A DNA stretch of 25,065 bases from JBAXLO01 sp037134755 (GCA_037134755.1 JBAXLO010000047.1:1-25065), one strand, 5' to 3'. Numbered from the stretch's first letter, positions 16,140 through 24,358 are shown. Notes: generated by a model from the letters alone, not told the origin. Numbers and translations are program-made.

Positions 16140-16294
16140 AATTTACCAATAAGATGATAAAAGTGAATTATGAAGTTTAACACTATTTAGGCATCAACTG
16201 ACGGAATTCTTAATTTGTAATTGTTTTTAAACTTTAGGCATTCCAAACTTCAAACTTTAGGCACTATTTTCATAATTCGTAATTGTTTTAAGTG

Positions 16295-18481
16295 TTATCT
16301 TGTAAATAACAACTCCCTATATTTAGGCAATGGCCATAACTCGTCATCTACAATCAATTCTAATTCATCAATATGTTCTCTCACCGATTCTATAAATGGT
16401 TTGACTGTATTTGAATAAGCTGCAGATTTCTCTACATATTCTTCATTTAAATTAGCCATTCTTCTAGCCTCAGTCATCTGTTCAACCAGATCTTGAATCT
16501 GAGAAATATGTTCTGAAATTATTCTTATGTTCTGAATAGTCTTTTCAGCTAGTTTCGAAAAATCTTTAATGTTATAAATCTCTTTCAAACCGGTTGCATT
16601 CTGTATTAAAATGTTTTGATACTTTATTGCAGTTGGAATAATATGGTTAATGGCTAAATCTCCCAATACTCTCGATTCAATCTGCATCTTTTTAGTATAA
16701 GTCTCTAAACTTATGTCATATCTTGATTCCAATTCGCGTTTCGAAAGCACATTGTTATTACCAAACAAAGCAATAGTTTTATCAGATACATAAGCTTTCA
16801 ACGCTTCGTGAGCTTCAGTAATATTTGTTAAGCCTTTCTTTTCAGCTTCAATAATCCAATCTTTACTATAACCATTTCCTTCAAAAATTACATTTTTTGA
16901 TTCTTTAATATATTTCCTTAACACCTGGAATATAGCCTCATCTTTTTTTATTCTTTTCTTAGTTAATTTCTCAACATCTGCTTTAAACAACTTTAATTGA
17001 TTAGCCATTGCAGTATTCAAAACGATCATCGGGCCTGCACAATTAGCTGAAGATCCCACAGCTCTGAACTCAAAACGATTTCCTGTAAATGCAAAAGGAG
17101 AAGTGCGATTTCTATCTGTGTTATCTAATAAAATTTCAGGTATCTTACCAATATCAAGTTTCAATTCAGCTTTTTCGTTAGGAGTCATTTTCTTTTCAGA
17201 AACTTTTTCTTCAATTTCTTTTAATAAATTAGTAACATAACTACCCAAAAAGACAGAAATAATAGCAGGTGGAGCTTCATTTGCACCCAAACGATGTTCG
17301 TTGCCTAAAGAAGCAATACTTGCTCTTATTAAGTCTGCATTTTCATAAACAGCTTTTAAAGTACATATCAAAAAGGTTAGGAATTGCATATTCTTTTTAG
17401 GATTTTTACCTGGAGAAAGTAAATTTACTCCTGTATCAGTCATCATCGACCAGTTGTTATGTTTACCCGAACCATTAATACCTTTAAATGGTTTCTCATG
17501 AAATATTACAAAAAACTTATGATTCCGTGCAACTTTCCTCATAATATCCATCATCAATTGATTATGATCTACTGCCAAATTAGCTTCTTCAAAAACAGGA
17601 GCACACTCAAACTGATTTGGTGCAACTTCATTATGACGTGTTTTAATAGGTATGCCTAACTTATAACATTCAATTTCAAACTCACGCATAAAAGCAGCAA
17701 CTCTATCAGGGATAGAACCAAAATAATGATCTTCCAATTGTTGATCTCTTGCCGAAGCATGCCCCATCAAAGTTCTATCAGTAAGAATAAGATCAGGTCT
17801 AGCTTTATACAAAGCTTCATCCACAAGAAAATACTCTTGCTCCCAACCTAAAGTAGCAATAACTCTGGACACATTCTTATCAAAATATTTACAAATATCT
17901 ACAGCAGCTTTGTCAAGTAATGTCAATGACTTAAGTAATGGCATTTTGTAATCCAAAGCTTCACCAGTGTAAGATACAAATATAGTGGGGATACATAAGG
18001 TTTTACCAACAATAAAAGCAGGTGAAGAAGGATCCCAAGCTGTATAACCTCTTGCTTCGAAGGTATTGCGAATGCCACCACTAGGAAAACTGGAGGCGTC
18101 TGGTTCTTGTTGTACTAATAAGGAACCGGAAAAACTTTCTATTACACCTGAATTTCCTGCAGGTTCAAAAAAGGCATCATGCTTTTCAGCAGTTGCACCA
18201 TTTAATGGGTGAAACCAATGAGTATAATGAGTTGCTCCCATATTTACGGCCCAAGCTTTCATTCCAAGTGCAATTTGATTTGCAATTCGTCTGTCAATTT
18301 TTTTGCCTTTCTCAGTAGCTAATAAAATACTATCAAAAGCTTCTTTCGATAAATACTCCTGCATTCTAGCTCTGTTAAAAACATTGATACCATAGTATTC
18401 TGATGTTTTTAAATCAGTATCCTTGTTAATTACACTTCTTGATGATGCTTCGTTAATTGCCTTAAACCTTACTGTTGTCAT
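16295..18481 (-). CDS. glnN: Glutamine synthetase type III, 728 aa
   Basis: ATP-dependent ligation of ammonia to glutamate, the main entry of nitrogen into glutamine. The large size (type I is about 470) and sequence identify the GSIII class first known from Bacteroides. Landmarks are WAVNMGATHYTHWFHPLNG (77-95), the E- and D-rich SFSGSLLVQQEPDASSFPSGG (about 116-136), the active-site GINGSGKHNNWSMM, and NRTSPFAFTGNRFEFRAVGSSANC. The C-terminal quarter is a helical region (QNIRIISEHISQIQDLVEQM) special to GSIII. A promoter-like TATTTTTG lies about 65 bases upstream. It is transcribed alone; no amt, glnK or NtrC gene is near. Class III enzymes lack the adenylylation control of type I. Confidence 0.98.
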   Translation of the reverse strand: MTTVRFKAINEASSRSVINKDTDLKTSEYYGINVFNRARMQEYLSKEAFDSILLATEKGKKIDRRIANQIALGMKAWAVNMGATHYTHWFHPLNGATAEKHDAFFEPAGNSGVIESFSGSLLVQQEPDASSFPSGGIRNTFEARGYTAWDPSSPAFIVGKTLCIPTIFVSYTGEALDYKMPLLKSLTLLDKAAVDICKYFDKNVSRVIATLGWEQEYFLVDEALYKARPDLILTDRTLMGHASARDQQLEDHYFGSIPDRVAAFMREFEIECYKLGIPIKTRHNEVAPNQFECAPVFEEANLAVDHNQLMMDIMRKVARNHKFFVIFHEKPFKGINGSGKHNNWSMMTDTGVNLLSPGKNPKKNMQFLTFLICTLKAVYENADLIRASIASLGNEHRLGANEAPPAIISVFLGSYVTNLLKEIEEKVSEKKMTPNEKAELKLDIGKIPEILLDNTDRNRTSPFAFTGNRFEFRAVGSSANCAGPMIVLNTAMANQLKLFKADVEKLTKKRIKKDEAIFQVLRKYIKESKNVIFEGNGYSKDWIIEAEKKGLTNITEAHEALKAYVSDKTIALFGNNNVLSKRELESRYDISLETYTKKMQIESRVLGDLAINHIIPTAIKYQNILIQNATGLKEIYNIKDFSKLAEKTIQNIRIISEHISQIQDLVEQMTEARRMANLNEEYVEKSAAYSNTVKPFIESVREHIDELELIVDDELWPLPKYRELLFTR

Positions 18482-18546
18482 AATTTACTTTATTTAAAAA
18501 ATAATACACTAAATTTAATACTACTATCAATATTTAGATCTTAACC

Positions 18547-18574
18547 CAAAAATAGTATATTTTATTATTCTCAA
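18547..18574 (-). promoter_or_regulatory. Probable promoter of glnN
   Basis: The minus strand reads TTG (18572-18574), 17 bases, then TATTTTTG (18547-18554). The -7 match is exact; the spacer is two bases shorter than usual. The leader would be about 60 bases. Confidence 0.5.
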
Positions 18575-18741
18575 CCCCTATAATAAAATATAATAATAAA
18601 ATAAAAACATATGTTTTTGAATAAAGTTTAATTTTTGACTAAATATTATTTAACTAATGATAATTTATTGCTATTTTTACATTTTAATTAAATTATTAAA
18701 ACAATAATACTTATTTCTACGTTAAGAATCTAAAATTAATA

Positions 18742-18749
18742 TATCTTTG
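18742..18749 (+). promoter_or_regulatory. -7 promoter element of the exported protein gene
   Basis: TATCTTTG matches TAnnTTTG and overlaps the in-frame TTG at 18747, which therefore cannot be the start codon of a full transcript. No -33 TTG is seen. Confidence 0.5.
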
Positions 18750-18764
18750 TATCAAAGAATGACA

Positions 18765-20306
18765 ATGAAAAAACTAATAATATTTTTGCTATTTATCAAT
18801 ATATTGCCTTTATTTGCGATTGCTCAAAACAATAAACCTCTTCGAGCAGAAATTGAAGTGCCTTCTAATGATGATAATCCTTTTAAAACTGTTAATCTTG
18901 GAAACAAAGGTGTTCTAGTGCTTTATAAGATTAATGAATTTCTTGATAGAAAAACTCAAAACTGGGTGTTTACATTTTATGATGTAAATTTATCTAAGTT
19001 GTGGACTAGGAAAATACCTCTGAATGAAGATTTAATTTATCAAAGATATTATTACACAAATGACACACTATACATCTTACTTTTAACATCAACAAAAAAA
19101 GCAGTAGAAGATAATCTTAAACTAATAAAATTTGAATTAAAGAAAGGAAATAACAATTCTATTTCAGGAACTGTTGCTGAAAAACCTTCACTTACTGCAT
19201 TAGAAATAAAAGATAATAAAGCTTTCTTTACAATTGAAAACAAATCAAATATTTTACTTTATTTCTTTGACATACTGAAGGGGAATAAAAAAGAAATTCA
19301 AATAGAAAATAAAGAGAACTGTTACATTGAAAGTATGGTTTTAGATACTATTAATAATAAACTTTATTTGCTTTCAAAGTGGATTGCATCAAAAAAAGAA
19401 AATAAATTTACGCTATTCACTTATAATTTAGAAGGTGTTGAGCTCTCTAAAACAGAATTACAAACCTATGACCCTGACAAGAAATTTATTTCTGCTAATA
19501 TTACGCTTAGTTCTGATCATAATATAATTTTAACAGGTTCTTATAATTTTACAGATGAAAAACCTGTTTATTATACTGATATTAACATACTAGAAGCAGC
19601 TGGAGTTTATTTTACTAAATTCAAAAATAATATTCTCGAGAAGCCAAACTTTATAAGTTTTCTTGATTTTAATAATATTAGTAGATACCTAAGCAAAAAA
19701 GAAATTGAAAAATACAATAATTTACAGGATGATAAAAAGAATAATAAGAGATCATCCTTAAATTACCTGTTACTCGAACATGATGTTATGCATGTAAAAG
19801 ATAAGTTAATACTTGTTGCTGAAGCCTTTTATCCGGAATATAGAACTGTTTCGAGTATGAGTTATGACTATTATGGAAGAATGATACCAACTACACGTAC
19901 TGTATTTGAAGGGTATCGCTATACAAATGCTTTTACAATTTGCTTTGATAATGATGGAAAGATAATTTGGAATCAGTTGTTTGATATTTGGAATATACTG
20001 ACTAAAGAACTACACGAAAGAGTTAGTATAATGCCTATTGATAAGGAATATATTTTCTCATATAGTAATGAAGGTGAAGTTTCATATAAAGTAATTAATG
20101 ATACATCTGTGGTTTCCGAAATTGATAATGTTAAAATAGAGTTACCTTATTCAAATGATAAGATTATTGAGAATGTTTCTGCTAGCCTAGATTATTGGTA
20201 TGATAATTATTATATGGCTTCAGGCATACAGGTTATAAAAAACAATTCGCTTGCTAATAGAAGCAAACGAACTGTTTTCTATTTAAATAAAATTGCTTTT
20301 CAGTAG
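18765..20306 (+). CDS. Exported protein of unknown function, 513 aa
   Basis: I do not recognise a named family. A clear signal peptide (MKKLIIFLLFINILPLFAIAQ, cleavage likely after AIA or AQ) is followed by a beta-rich body with repeated strand-turn units of the kind KLYLLSKWIASKKENKFTLFTYNLEG and NIILTGSYNFTDEKP, which suggests a beta-propeller-like fold. A central charged helix (KEIEKYNNLQDDKKNNKRSS) separates two halves. There is no lipobox, sorting domain or metal motif. I chose ATG 18765; ATG 18759 is possible, but the TTG at 18747 lies in the promoter element. It ends seven bases from the convergent ferritin-like gene. A periplasmic or surface location is inferred. Confidence 0.75.
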   Translation: MKKLIIFLLFINILPLFAIAQNNKPLRAEIEVPSNDDNPFKTVNLGNKGVLVLYKINEFLDRKTQNWVFTFYDVNLSKLWTRKIPLNEDLIYQRYYYTNDTLYILLLTSTKKAVEDNLKLIKFELKKGNNNSISGTVAEKPSLTALEIKDNKAFFTIENKSNILLYFFDILKGNKKEIQIENKENCYIESMVLDTINNKLYLLSKWIASKKENKFTLFTYNLEGVELSKTELQTYDPDKKFISANITLSSDHNIILTGSYNFTDEKPVYYTDINILEAAGVYFTKFKNNILEKPNFISFLDFNNISRYLSKKEIEKYNNLQDDKKNNKRSSLNYLLLEHDVMHVKDKLILVAEAFYPEYRTVSSMSYDYYGRMIPTTRTVFEGYRYTNAFTICFDNDGKIIWNQLFDIWNILTKELHERVSIMPIDKEYIFSYSNEGEVSYKVINDTSVVSEIDNVKIELPYSNDKIIENVSASLDYWYDNYYMASGIQVIKNNSLANRSKRTVFYLNKIAFQ

Positions 20307-20313
20307 AATCTTT

Positions 20314-20820
20314 TTAGAAAGGCCAGAAATTATTATCGTACCATACCTCTTCCTTTAATTCCTCATTTAATTTATGTAATAATAAATGATGTGTTTTTTC
20401 CCAATCTGCAAGCATTTTATACAATTCCTTTTCATTAACATCTGTTGACTCAGCTGCTCTTTCTGAATATATTTTTACTGCTCTCGTTTCAAAATCCATT
20501 GCTGCTGATATTGCAGCTGCCTCAAAACTTGCCGCTGTAATTTGTTTTTTAATATCTTCTGACAATATTCTTAAAACTGTTTCTTCGTTAGGATTTTCAA
20601 CTGGTTTTTCATTTTTAAGAAACTCATTTGTCTTTGCATAATGTGCAAATTGCTTTGATAAGAACCTGATATGTTCTTCTTCTTCTTCAGCCATCATTTC
20701 AAATATCTTTTTAGCTGCTTCGCTATCTGATTTCTCAGCCACATTTGAATAAAATGCTTTGCCTCTTTTTTCTAAAAGTATAGCTTCTTTTAGAATATCA
20801 ATTGCTGTTTTACTTTCCAT
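20314..20820 (-). CDS. Ferritin-like diiron protein (rubrerythrin-type domain), 168 aa
   Basis: A four-helix bundle with two diiron half-sites: E in LLEKRGKAFY (about 17) with EEEEEHIRFL (about 46-55) and, in the second half, MDFETRAVKIYSE (about 107-119) with DWEKTHHLLLHKL (about 138-150). The Glu and ExxH pattern is that of the rubrerythrin/ferritin family. There is no rubredoxin domain, so it must take electrons from a separate partner or store iron. The C-terminal VWYDNNFWPF is a usual ending in this subfamily. A TAACTTTG promoter element lies at 20866-20873. It is likely a peroxide- or oxygen-defence protein of anaerobes; the exact activity is inferred. Confidence 0.85.
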   Translation of the reverse strand: MESKTAIDILKEAILLEKRGKAFYSNVAEKSDSEAAKKIFEMMAEEEEEHIRFLSKQFAHYAKTNEFLKNEKPVENPNEETVLRILSEDIKKQITAASFEAAAISAAMDFETRAVKIYSERAAESTDVNEKELYKMLADWEKTHHLLLHKLNEELKEEVWYDNNFWPF

Positions 20821-20865
20821 TTTGTATTATGTATTGATTATATTTTTGATTAAATTAATTGACTG

Positions 20866-20873
20866 CAAAGTTA
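20866..20873 (-). promoter_or_regulatory. -7 promoter element of the ferritin-like gene
   Basis: The minus strand reads TAACTTTG, an exact TAnnTTTG, about 45 bases before the ATG. No clear -33 TTG is present. Confidence 0.5.
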
Positions 20874-20930
20874 AGTTTTAATTTTATAATATGAGTTAAG
20901 ATTTGAAAATATATTTTATACTTTTAATAA

Positions 20931-20962
20931 AAAAGGCTGCCTCATATAGAGACAGCCTTTTT
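20931..20962 (-). terminator. Terminator of the cytochrome gene, symmetrical
   Basis: Arms AAAAGGCTG (20931-20939) and CAGCCTTTT (20953-20961), continued by CTC/GAG after one mismatch, with a T run on both strands. It lies 22 bases after the cytochrome stop. Confidence 0.88.
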
Positions 20963-20984
20963 ATTATATTAAATTGAGAAAATC

Positions 20985-22364
20985 CTAGTATCCTGCATCT
21001 TTTAATGCCTGAATAGAATTAGTTAAAAGAGCTTTTACATAGTTAGTATTATGAATACCTAAACTATATTCTCTTAAACAGAATTGGAAGTTAATGATAG
21101 CACCAACATGAACAAATTTCAAAGTTGGGAATTTAGCATGTCCTGATGGAATAGTTCCACCCATATACCAATATCCAGTTGGATTTGAACCTGTAGGTGA
21201 ATCATAGATATCTAAATAACCATCATAGTTTTTAGAACTAACACCTAACCATAAGTTAGTAATTGTAGTTGAATTAGCATCTACATGAAGAATAGGATGA
21301 TTAATATCACCTCCAACTAAGTTAATATGAGCTGCTAAAGTGTCAAGTAATGCTTTTACAGTAGTTCTTGTTGTAGTAAATCTACTTCCTGATACAGCAC
21401 TCATTGCATCAGTTCCTGTATGACAATTAGTATTGTTACATCCTTTAAAGTTCCAAGATGAACCTGAAGTTAAACCTGCTGTTTCGTTGTTTTGATTTCT
21501 AACTCTGAAAGAGTGTCCACCAGCTTGGCCAGTCATTGGAGCCATGTGGCAATCCTGACAAGAAGCAACAGTTGTATGTTTTGAATTGGTATATTGTAAG
21601 TAACCTGTTGAACCGGTAAATTCAACACCACCCATACCTGCAACTACAGCACCAACAGGACCGTAATGTACATGCATTCTGTAAGAAGGTTTTACCCAAA
21701 TGTTAGTTGCAGTAGCTGATGAATCCCAGAAAATCATGTTAGGGAATGATTTTAATGAATCATAAGGGAATACTCTACCATCTCCTAAACTAACTGTTAA
21801 AGGACGAGGTTGGTGACATTTTACACATAAATTACTTTTTCCACCATCTTGAGTTAAGTTGATTGTTTTTGCACCACCCCACATAGTCATCGGAACTGGA
21901 GCAACTGTTGTGAAAGTAGTTAAATCAGATAAACCATAAGTAGTATGTAATTTATCATGACAAGTATAACAACTTATTTTTCCATAAGCTGCATAATCTG
22001 CACAAGCATAAGGATTACTCCATTTACCTGTTGTAGGATCTTGTACAAAAGCTACAGGTACATTGTTGTTACAAACATACTTGAAAGCTTCTTGTAAGTG
22101 ACATGGACCACAACCAGTGTTGCCAGCTTCTGATTCAGAAGTTGTTCCATAATCATGTTTAGAATACATAAATTGTGCAGAAACACTGTCAACCATTGCT
22201 GGGTTGTGACAAAGTTTACATGTTTGGTTTGCATCCAATCCGTTAGCACCGGTTGCACCAGTTAAACCATCTTTTCCATCTTTAGCACAAGACAGAAAAA
22301 GCATAGATGCTACTGAAAACATTGCAGCACCTGTTAAAATCTTTTTTAAGAAATTTTTTCTCAT
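20985..22364 (-). CDS. Multiheme c-type cytochrome lipoprotein, 459 aa
   Basis: A lipoprotein signal ends at lipobox LFLSC with lipidated C26. Then comes a short collagen-like Gly-X-Y linker (residues 30-42) and six heme-binding motifs: CKLCH (49-53), CGPCH (85-89), CYTCH (132-136), CVKCH (180-184), CQDCH (269-273) and a wider CNNTNCH (309-315). Extra His residues, such as H286 and H438 in LGIHNTNY, can serve as distal ligands. The last 140 residues have no heme motif. It should sit outside the inner membrane, anchored by lipid, and carry electrons; donor and acceptor are unknown. It has its own promoter element and an Fnr-type palindrome upstream. The neighbouring regulator gene lies 283 bases upstream on the same strand. 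Confidence 0.9.
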   Translation of the reverse strand: MRKNFLKKILTGAAMFSVASMLFLSCAKDGKDGLTGATGANGLDANQTCKLCHNPAMVDSVSAQFMYSKHDYGTTSESEAGNTGCGPCHLQEAFKYVCNNNVPVAFVQDPTTGKWSNPYACADYAAYGKISCYTCHDKLHTTYGLSDLTTFTTVAPVPMTMWGGAKTINLTQDGGKSNLCVKCHQPRPLTVSLGDGRVFPYDSLKSFPNMIFWDSSATATNIWVKPSYRMHVHYGPVGAVVAGMGGVEFTGSTGYLQYTNSKHTTVASCQDCHMAPMTGQAGGHSFRVRNQNNETAGLTSGSSWNFKGCNNTNCHTGTDAMSAVSGSRFTTTRTTVKALLDTLAAHINLVGGDINHPILHVDANSTTITNLWLGVSSKNYDGYLDIYDSPTGSNPTGYWYMGGTIPSGHAKFPTLKFVHVGAIINFQFCLREYSLGIHNTNYVKALLTNSIQALKDAGY

Positions 22365-22428
22365 TTGTGATTAATTTGATAAATACTTTAATTTATTTTA
22401 ATTATTTTTTTGACTTTAAAAATCATGG

Positions 22429-22436
22429 CAAATATA
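22429..22436 (-). promoter_or_regulatory. -7 promoter element of the cytochrome gene
   Basis: The minus strand reads TATATTTG, an exact TAnnTTTG, about 65 bases before the ATG. There is no TTG at -33, as expected for a promoter that needs an activator. Confidence 0.55.
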
Positions 22437-22512
22437 GGGAGGTTATTTTGATTATGAGTAAAAAAAACACTGACATTTTCTAAATGTGATATGAAAAACA
22501 ATCATGATATGA

Positions 22513-22526
22513 TTGATAAATATCAA
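22513..22526. promoter_or_regulatory. Fnr-type operator upstream of the cytochrome gene
   Basis: TTGATAAATATCAA is a perfect TTGAT-N4-ATCAA palindrome, the classical Fnr/Dnr box. Its centre is about 95 bases upstream of the start predicted from the -7 element at 22429-22436, close to a class I activator position. Confidence 0.7.
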
Positions 22527-22647
22527 TGCGTAAATAATAAATTAGCTTATTATCAATTTATTAAAAAAGTATAACAGTACCAATTAACTTTTGTGCTCTT
22601 TTAAATAAAACAATTTCTAGAGAATTTTATGTGAGAGTTATATCATT

Positions 22648-23343
22648 TTATCCTCTCAAACTGATCTGAGTTAAATTTTCAAGCTTATGTAATATGATCG
22701 TATTTCCATCAACTGAAATTATATTCTCATCTTTTAATTCTTTTAAAATCCTTATAGAACTTTCTTTTGACATTGCAGTAAGATCAGCTAGATCTTGGCG
22801 TTTTATAGTAATTTTATTATTACTATTCATAAAAACACTTTCATGTAAATATAATAGTGCTCCTGCAATACGCCCATGCATGCCTTTTTGGGTTAATTCT
22901 ACAAACTTTATGTAATTCTCCACAACATGTTCATTAATCCATTTTAATAGATCAAATGCAAAATCTTTATTTACTTTTATAAGATTTGTTAATGTATTAA
23001 TATCTATAAAACAAGCTGAAGTTTCTTCAAGTGCAACAGCTGTAAGATGGTTCTTGAAATCAGTTAAGAAACCAGGGCCACCTATTATAGTAACAGGTCG
23101 TGCTAATCTTATTATAAGGTTTCTATTTGATATGCCTTCAATATATATCTTCACAAGCCCTTCGTTAACAATTACAATGTGAGTCATAGCAGTTCCTTGT
23201 TTAAATATTACTTCACCGGGGCGAAACTTAACTCTACAACGTGCTTCATTAATTAATTCAAATTGTTCGTCTGTAAGTGAGGTAAATATAGGAAGTTTAG
23301 TTAAACAAGCACCGCAATGCTTTGATGTCTTTTTTTCATCCAT
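22648..23343 (-). CDS. Crp/Fnr-family transcriptional regulator with Fnr-like cysteines, 231 aa
   Basis: Order: a cysteine-bearing N-terminus, a cyclic-nucleotide-binding-like beta-roll (about 20-125, FRPGEVIFKQG), a long dimerisation helix and a C-terminal winged helix (about 178-225). The recognition helix SKESSIRILKEL (192-203) keeps the E194-xxx-R198 pair that contacts DNA in this family. There are just four cysteines: C10, C13, C36 and C111. C10-xx-C13 in HCGAC and C111 in LEETSAC align with C20, C23 and C122 of E. coli FNR, while the C29 position (LCIPF in FNR, LPIF here) is lost. An Fe-S cluster or other redox-responsive site is plausible. Perfect Fnr-type boxes lie on both sides, pointing to self-regulation and control of both neighbours. 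Confidence 0.92.
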   Translation of the reverse strand: MDEKKTSKHCGACLTKLPIFTSLTDEQFELINEARCRVKFRPGEVIFKQGTAMTHIVIVNEGLVKIYIEGISNRNLIIRLARPVTIIGGPGFLTDFKNHLTAVALEETSACFIDINTLTNLIKVNKDFAFDLLKWINEHVVENYIKFVELTQKGMHGRIAGALLYLHESVFMNSNNKITIKRQDLADLTAMSKESSIRILKELKDENIISVDGNTIILHKLENLTQISLRG

Positions 23344-23488
23344 TTTCTTGAAATTTATTTCTGTTACTATGAAAATTCATTTTTAATTAAAATAAATTTT
23401 ATTAATCGTACAATATATATTATGCCCATTTATATTTTTTAATTAATTATTAACCTATTAACAAAAGTGTTAACTAAATAATTACTGA

Positions 23489-23502
23489 TTGATTTTTATC
23501 AA
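23489..23502. promoter_or_regulatory. Fnr-type operator in the divergent region
   Basis: TTGATTTTTATCAA is a perfect TTGAT-N4-ATCAA palindrome. It sits about 40 bases upstream of the leftward start predicted from CACTTTTG (23462-23469), the class II activator spacing, and about 120 bases upstream of the rightward start. Confidence 0.7.
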
Positions 23503-23601
23503 CAATTTGTTATCTTTAGTCAATGCAAAGATACATATTAATCATTAACTAAAAAAATATATTTTTATTAGAATTAAAATAGATAAATAAAGAAATTAAA
23601 G

Positions 23602-23609
23602 TAATTTTG
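23602..23609 (+). promoter_or_regulatory. -7 promoter element of the flavin reductase-rubredoxin gene
   Basis: TAATTTTG matches TAnnTTTG exactly. The leader would be about 40 bases. No -33 TTG is visible. Confidence 0.55.
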
Positions 23610-23654
23610 TAAAAATATTTCTTACTCAATATATATATAACAACAATTAGAATT

Positions 23655-24335
23655 ATGATAAATACTGAAGCTTTATTTAATATTTCATACGGTTTATATA
23701 TCGTCTGTTCAGGTGATAATAAGAAAGGGAATGGTTTTATATCTAATACTGTTTTTCAAGTTACATCAGAGCCGGCAAGATTTGCTGCAAGCTGTAATAA
23801 AAATAATTATACTGCTGAAATTATTCAAAAAACAGGAGCTTTTTCTGTATCTGTTTTGCATATAGATGCTTCGTCAGATATTATTGGAAATTTTGGATAT
23901 AAAACCGGAAAAGATTTTGACAAACTGGCAAATGTCCAGCTAATATATGGCGAAACCGGTGTGCCTATAGTAACGAATGATAGTATTGCATATTTTGAAT
24001 GTAAGGTTGTGCAAACTATTGATGTTGGTTCACATATTATATTTATTGGCGAGTTAATAAGTGCAGAAGTCCTGGATGATACAAAGGAACCTATGACTTA
24101 TCTGTATTATCGCAATGTTAAAAAAGGTTATTCTCCTAAAAACGCTCCAACTTACGTTGATAAATCAAAATTAGATTCATCTAAACCTAAAGATTCAAAT
24201 TTTAAAAGGTATAAATGCGAAGTATGTGGATATATTTATGATGAATCGGAACAAGAGGTGAAATTTGAGGATTTACCTGAGGATTGGGTATGTCCGGTAT
24301 GTTATACTGATAAAGCTGACTTTATTGAAATTTAA
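23655..24335 (+). CDS. Flavin reductase-rubredoxin fusion protein, 226 aa
   Basis: The N-terminal 160 residues are an FMN-binding flavin reductase-like domain (split beta-barrel: LFNISYGLYIVCSG, NGFISNTVFQVTSEP, FSVSVLH, HIIFIGELISAEVL). After a Pro/Lys/Ser-rich linker (about 161-184) comes a rubredoxin with C188-xx-C191 and C213-xx-C216 (YKCEVCGYIYDE ... DWVCPVCYTDKADF). The loop between the two Cys pairs is shortened to 21 residues, and the second pair is followed by Tyr in place of the usual Gly. The layout is that of high-molecular-weight rubredoxin (Hrb) of anaerobes, which passes NAD(P)H electrons to flavodiiron proteins or rubrerythrins. A rubrerythrin gene follows 23 bases later in the same operon and is the obvious partner. 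Confidence 0.93.
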   Translation: MINTEALFNISYGLYIVCSGDNKKGNGFISNTVFQVTSEPARFAASCNKNNYTAEIIQKTGAFSVSVLHIDASSDIIGNFGYKTGKDFDKLANVQLIYGETGVPIVTNDSIAYFECKVVQTIDVGSHIIFIGELISAEVLDDTKEPMTYLYYRNVKKGYSPKNAPTYVDKSKLDSSKPKDSNFKRYKCEVCGYIYDESEQEVKFEDLPEDWVCPVCYTDKADFIEI

Positions 24336-24358
24336 CAATCATATTAATAATAAATGTT

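Larger units (their letters stand above)
15563..16294. other. Gene-free region holding a minisatellite and a terminator
   Basis: This 730-base stretch between hutI and glnN (both minus strand) has no supported gene. From left to right it holds a hutI promoter element (15595-15602), about 200 bases of featureless AT-rich DNA, a 21-bp tandem array (15809-16060), a strong hairpin terminator (16093-16139) and a 150-base 3' leader of glnN. The last part contains two short similar segments (TAATTGTTTTTAAACTTTAGGCA-like and ATTCGTAATTG). Confidence 0.6.
22365..22647. other. Regulatory region between the Crp/Fnr gene and the cytochrome gene
   Basis: These 283 bases carry no ORF. They hold the cytochrome -7 element (22429-22436), a perfect Fnr-type palindrome (22513-22526) and an overlapping second inverted repeat, CAATCAT-GAT-ATGATTG (22499-22515). 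Confidence 0.7.
23344..23654. other. Divergent regulatory region between the regulator and flavin reductase genes
   Basis: A 311-base AT-rich region without ORFs. It holds a perfect Fnr-type palindrome (23489-23502), a TAATTTTG -7 element for the rightward gene (23602-23609) and a near-match CACTTTTG (23462-23469, minus) for the leftward regulator gene. Confidence 0.7.

Noticed and set aside
20830..20862. TTGAT half-sites upstream of the ferritin-like gene
   Set aside because: Neither TTGAT has an ATCAA at the right distance; in DNA this AT-rich half-sites are expected by chance.
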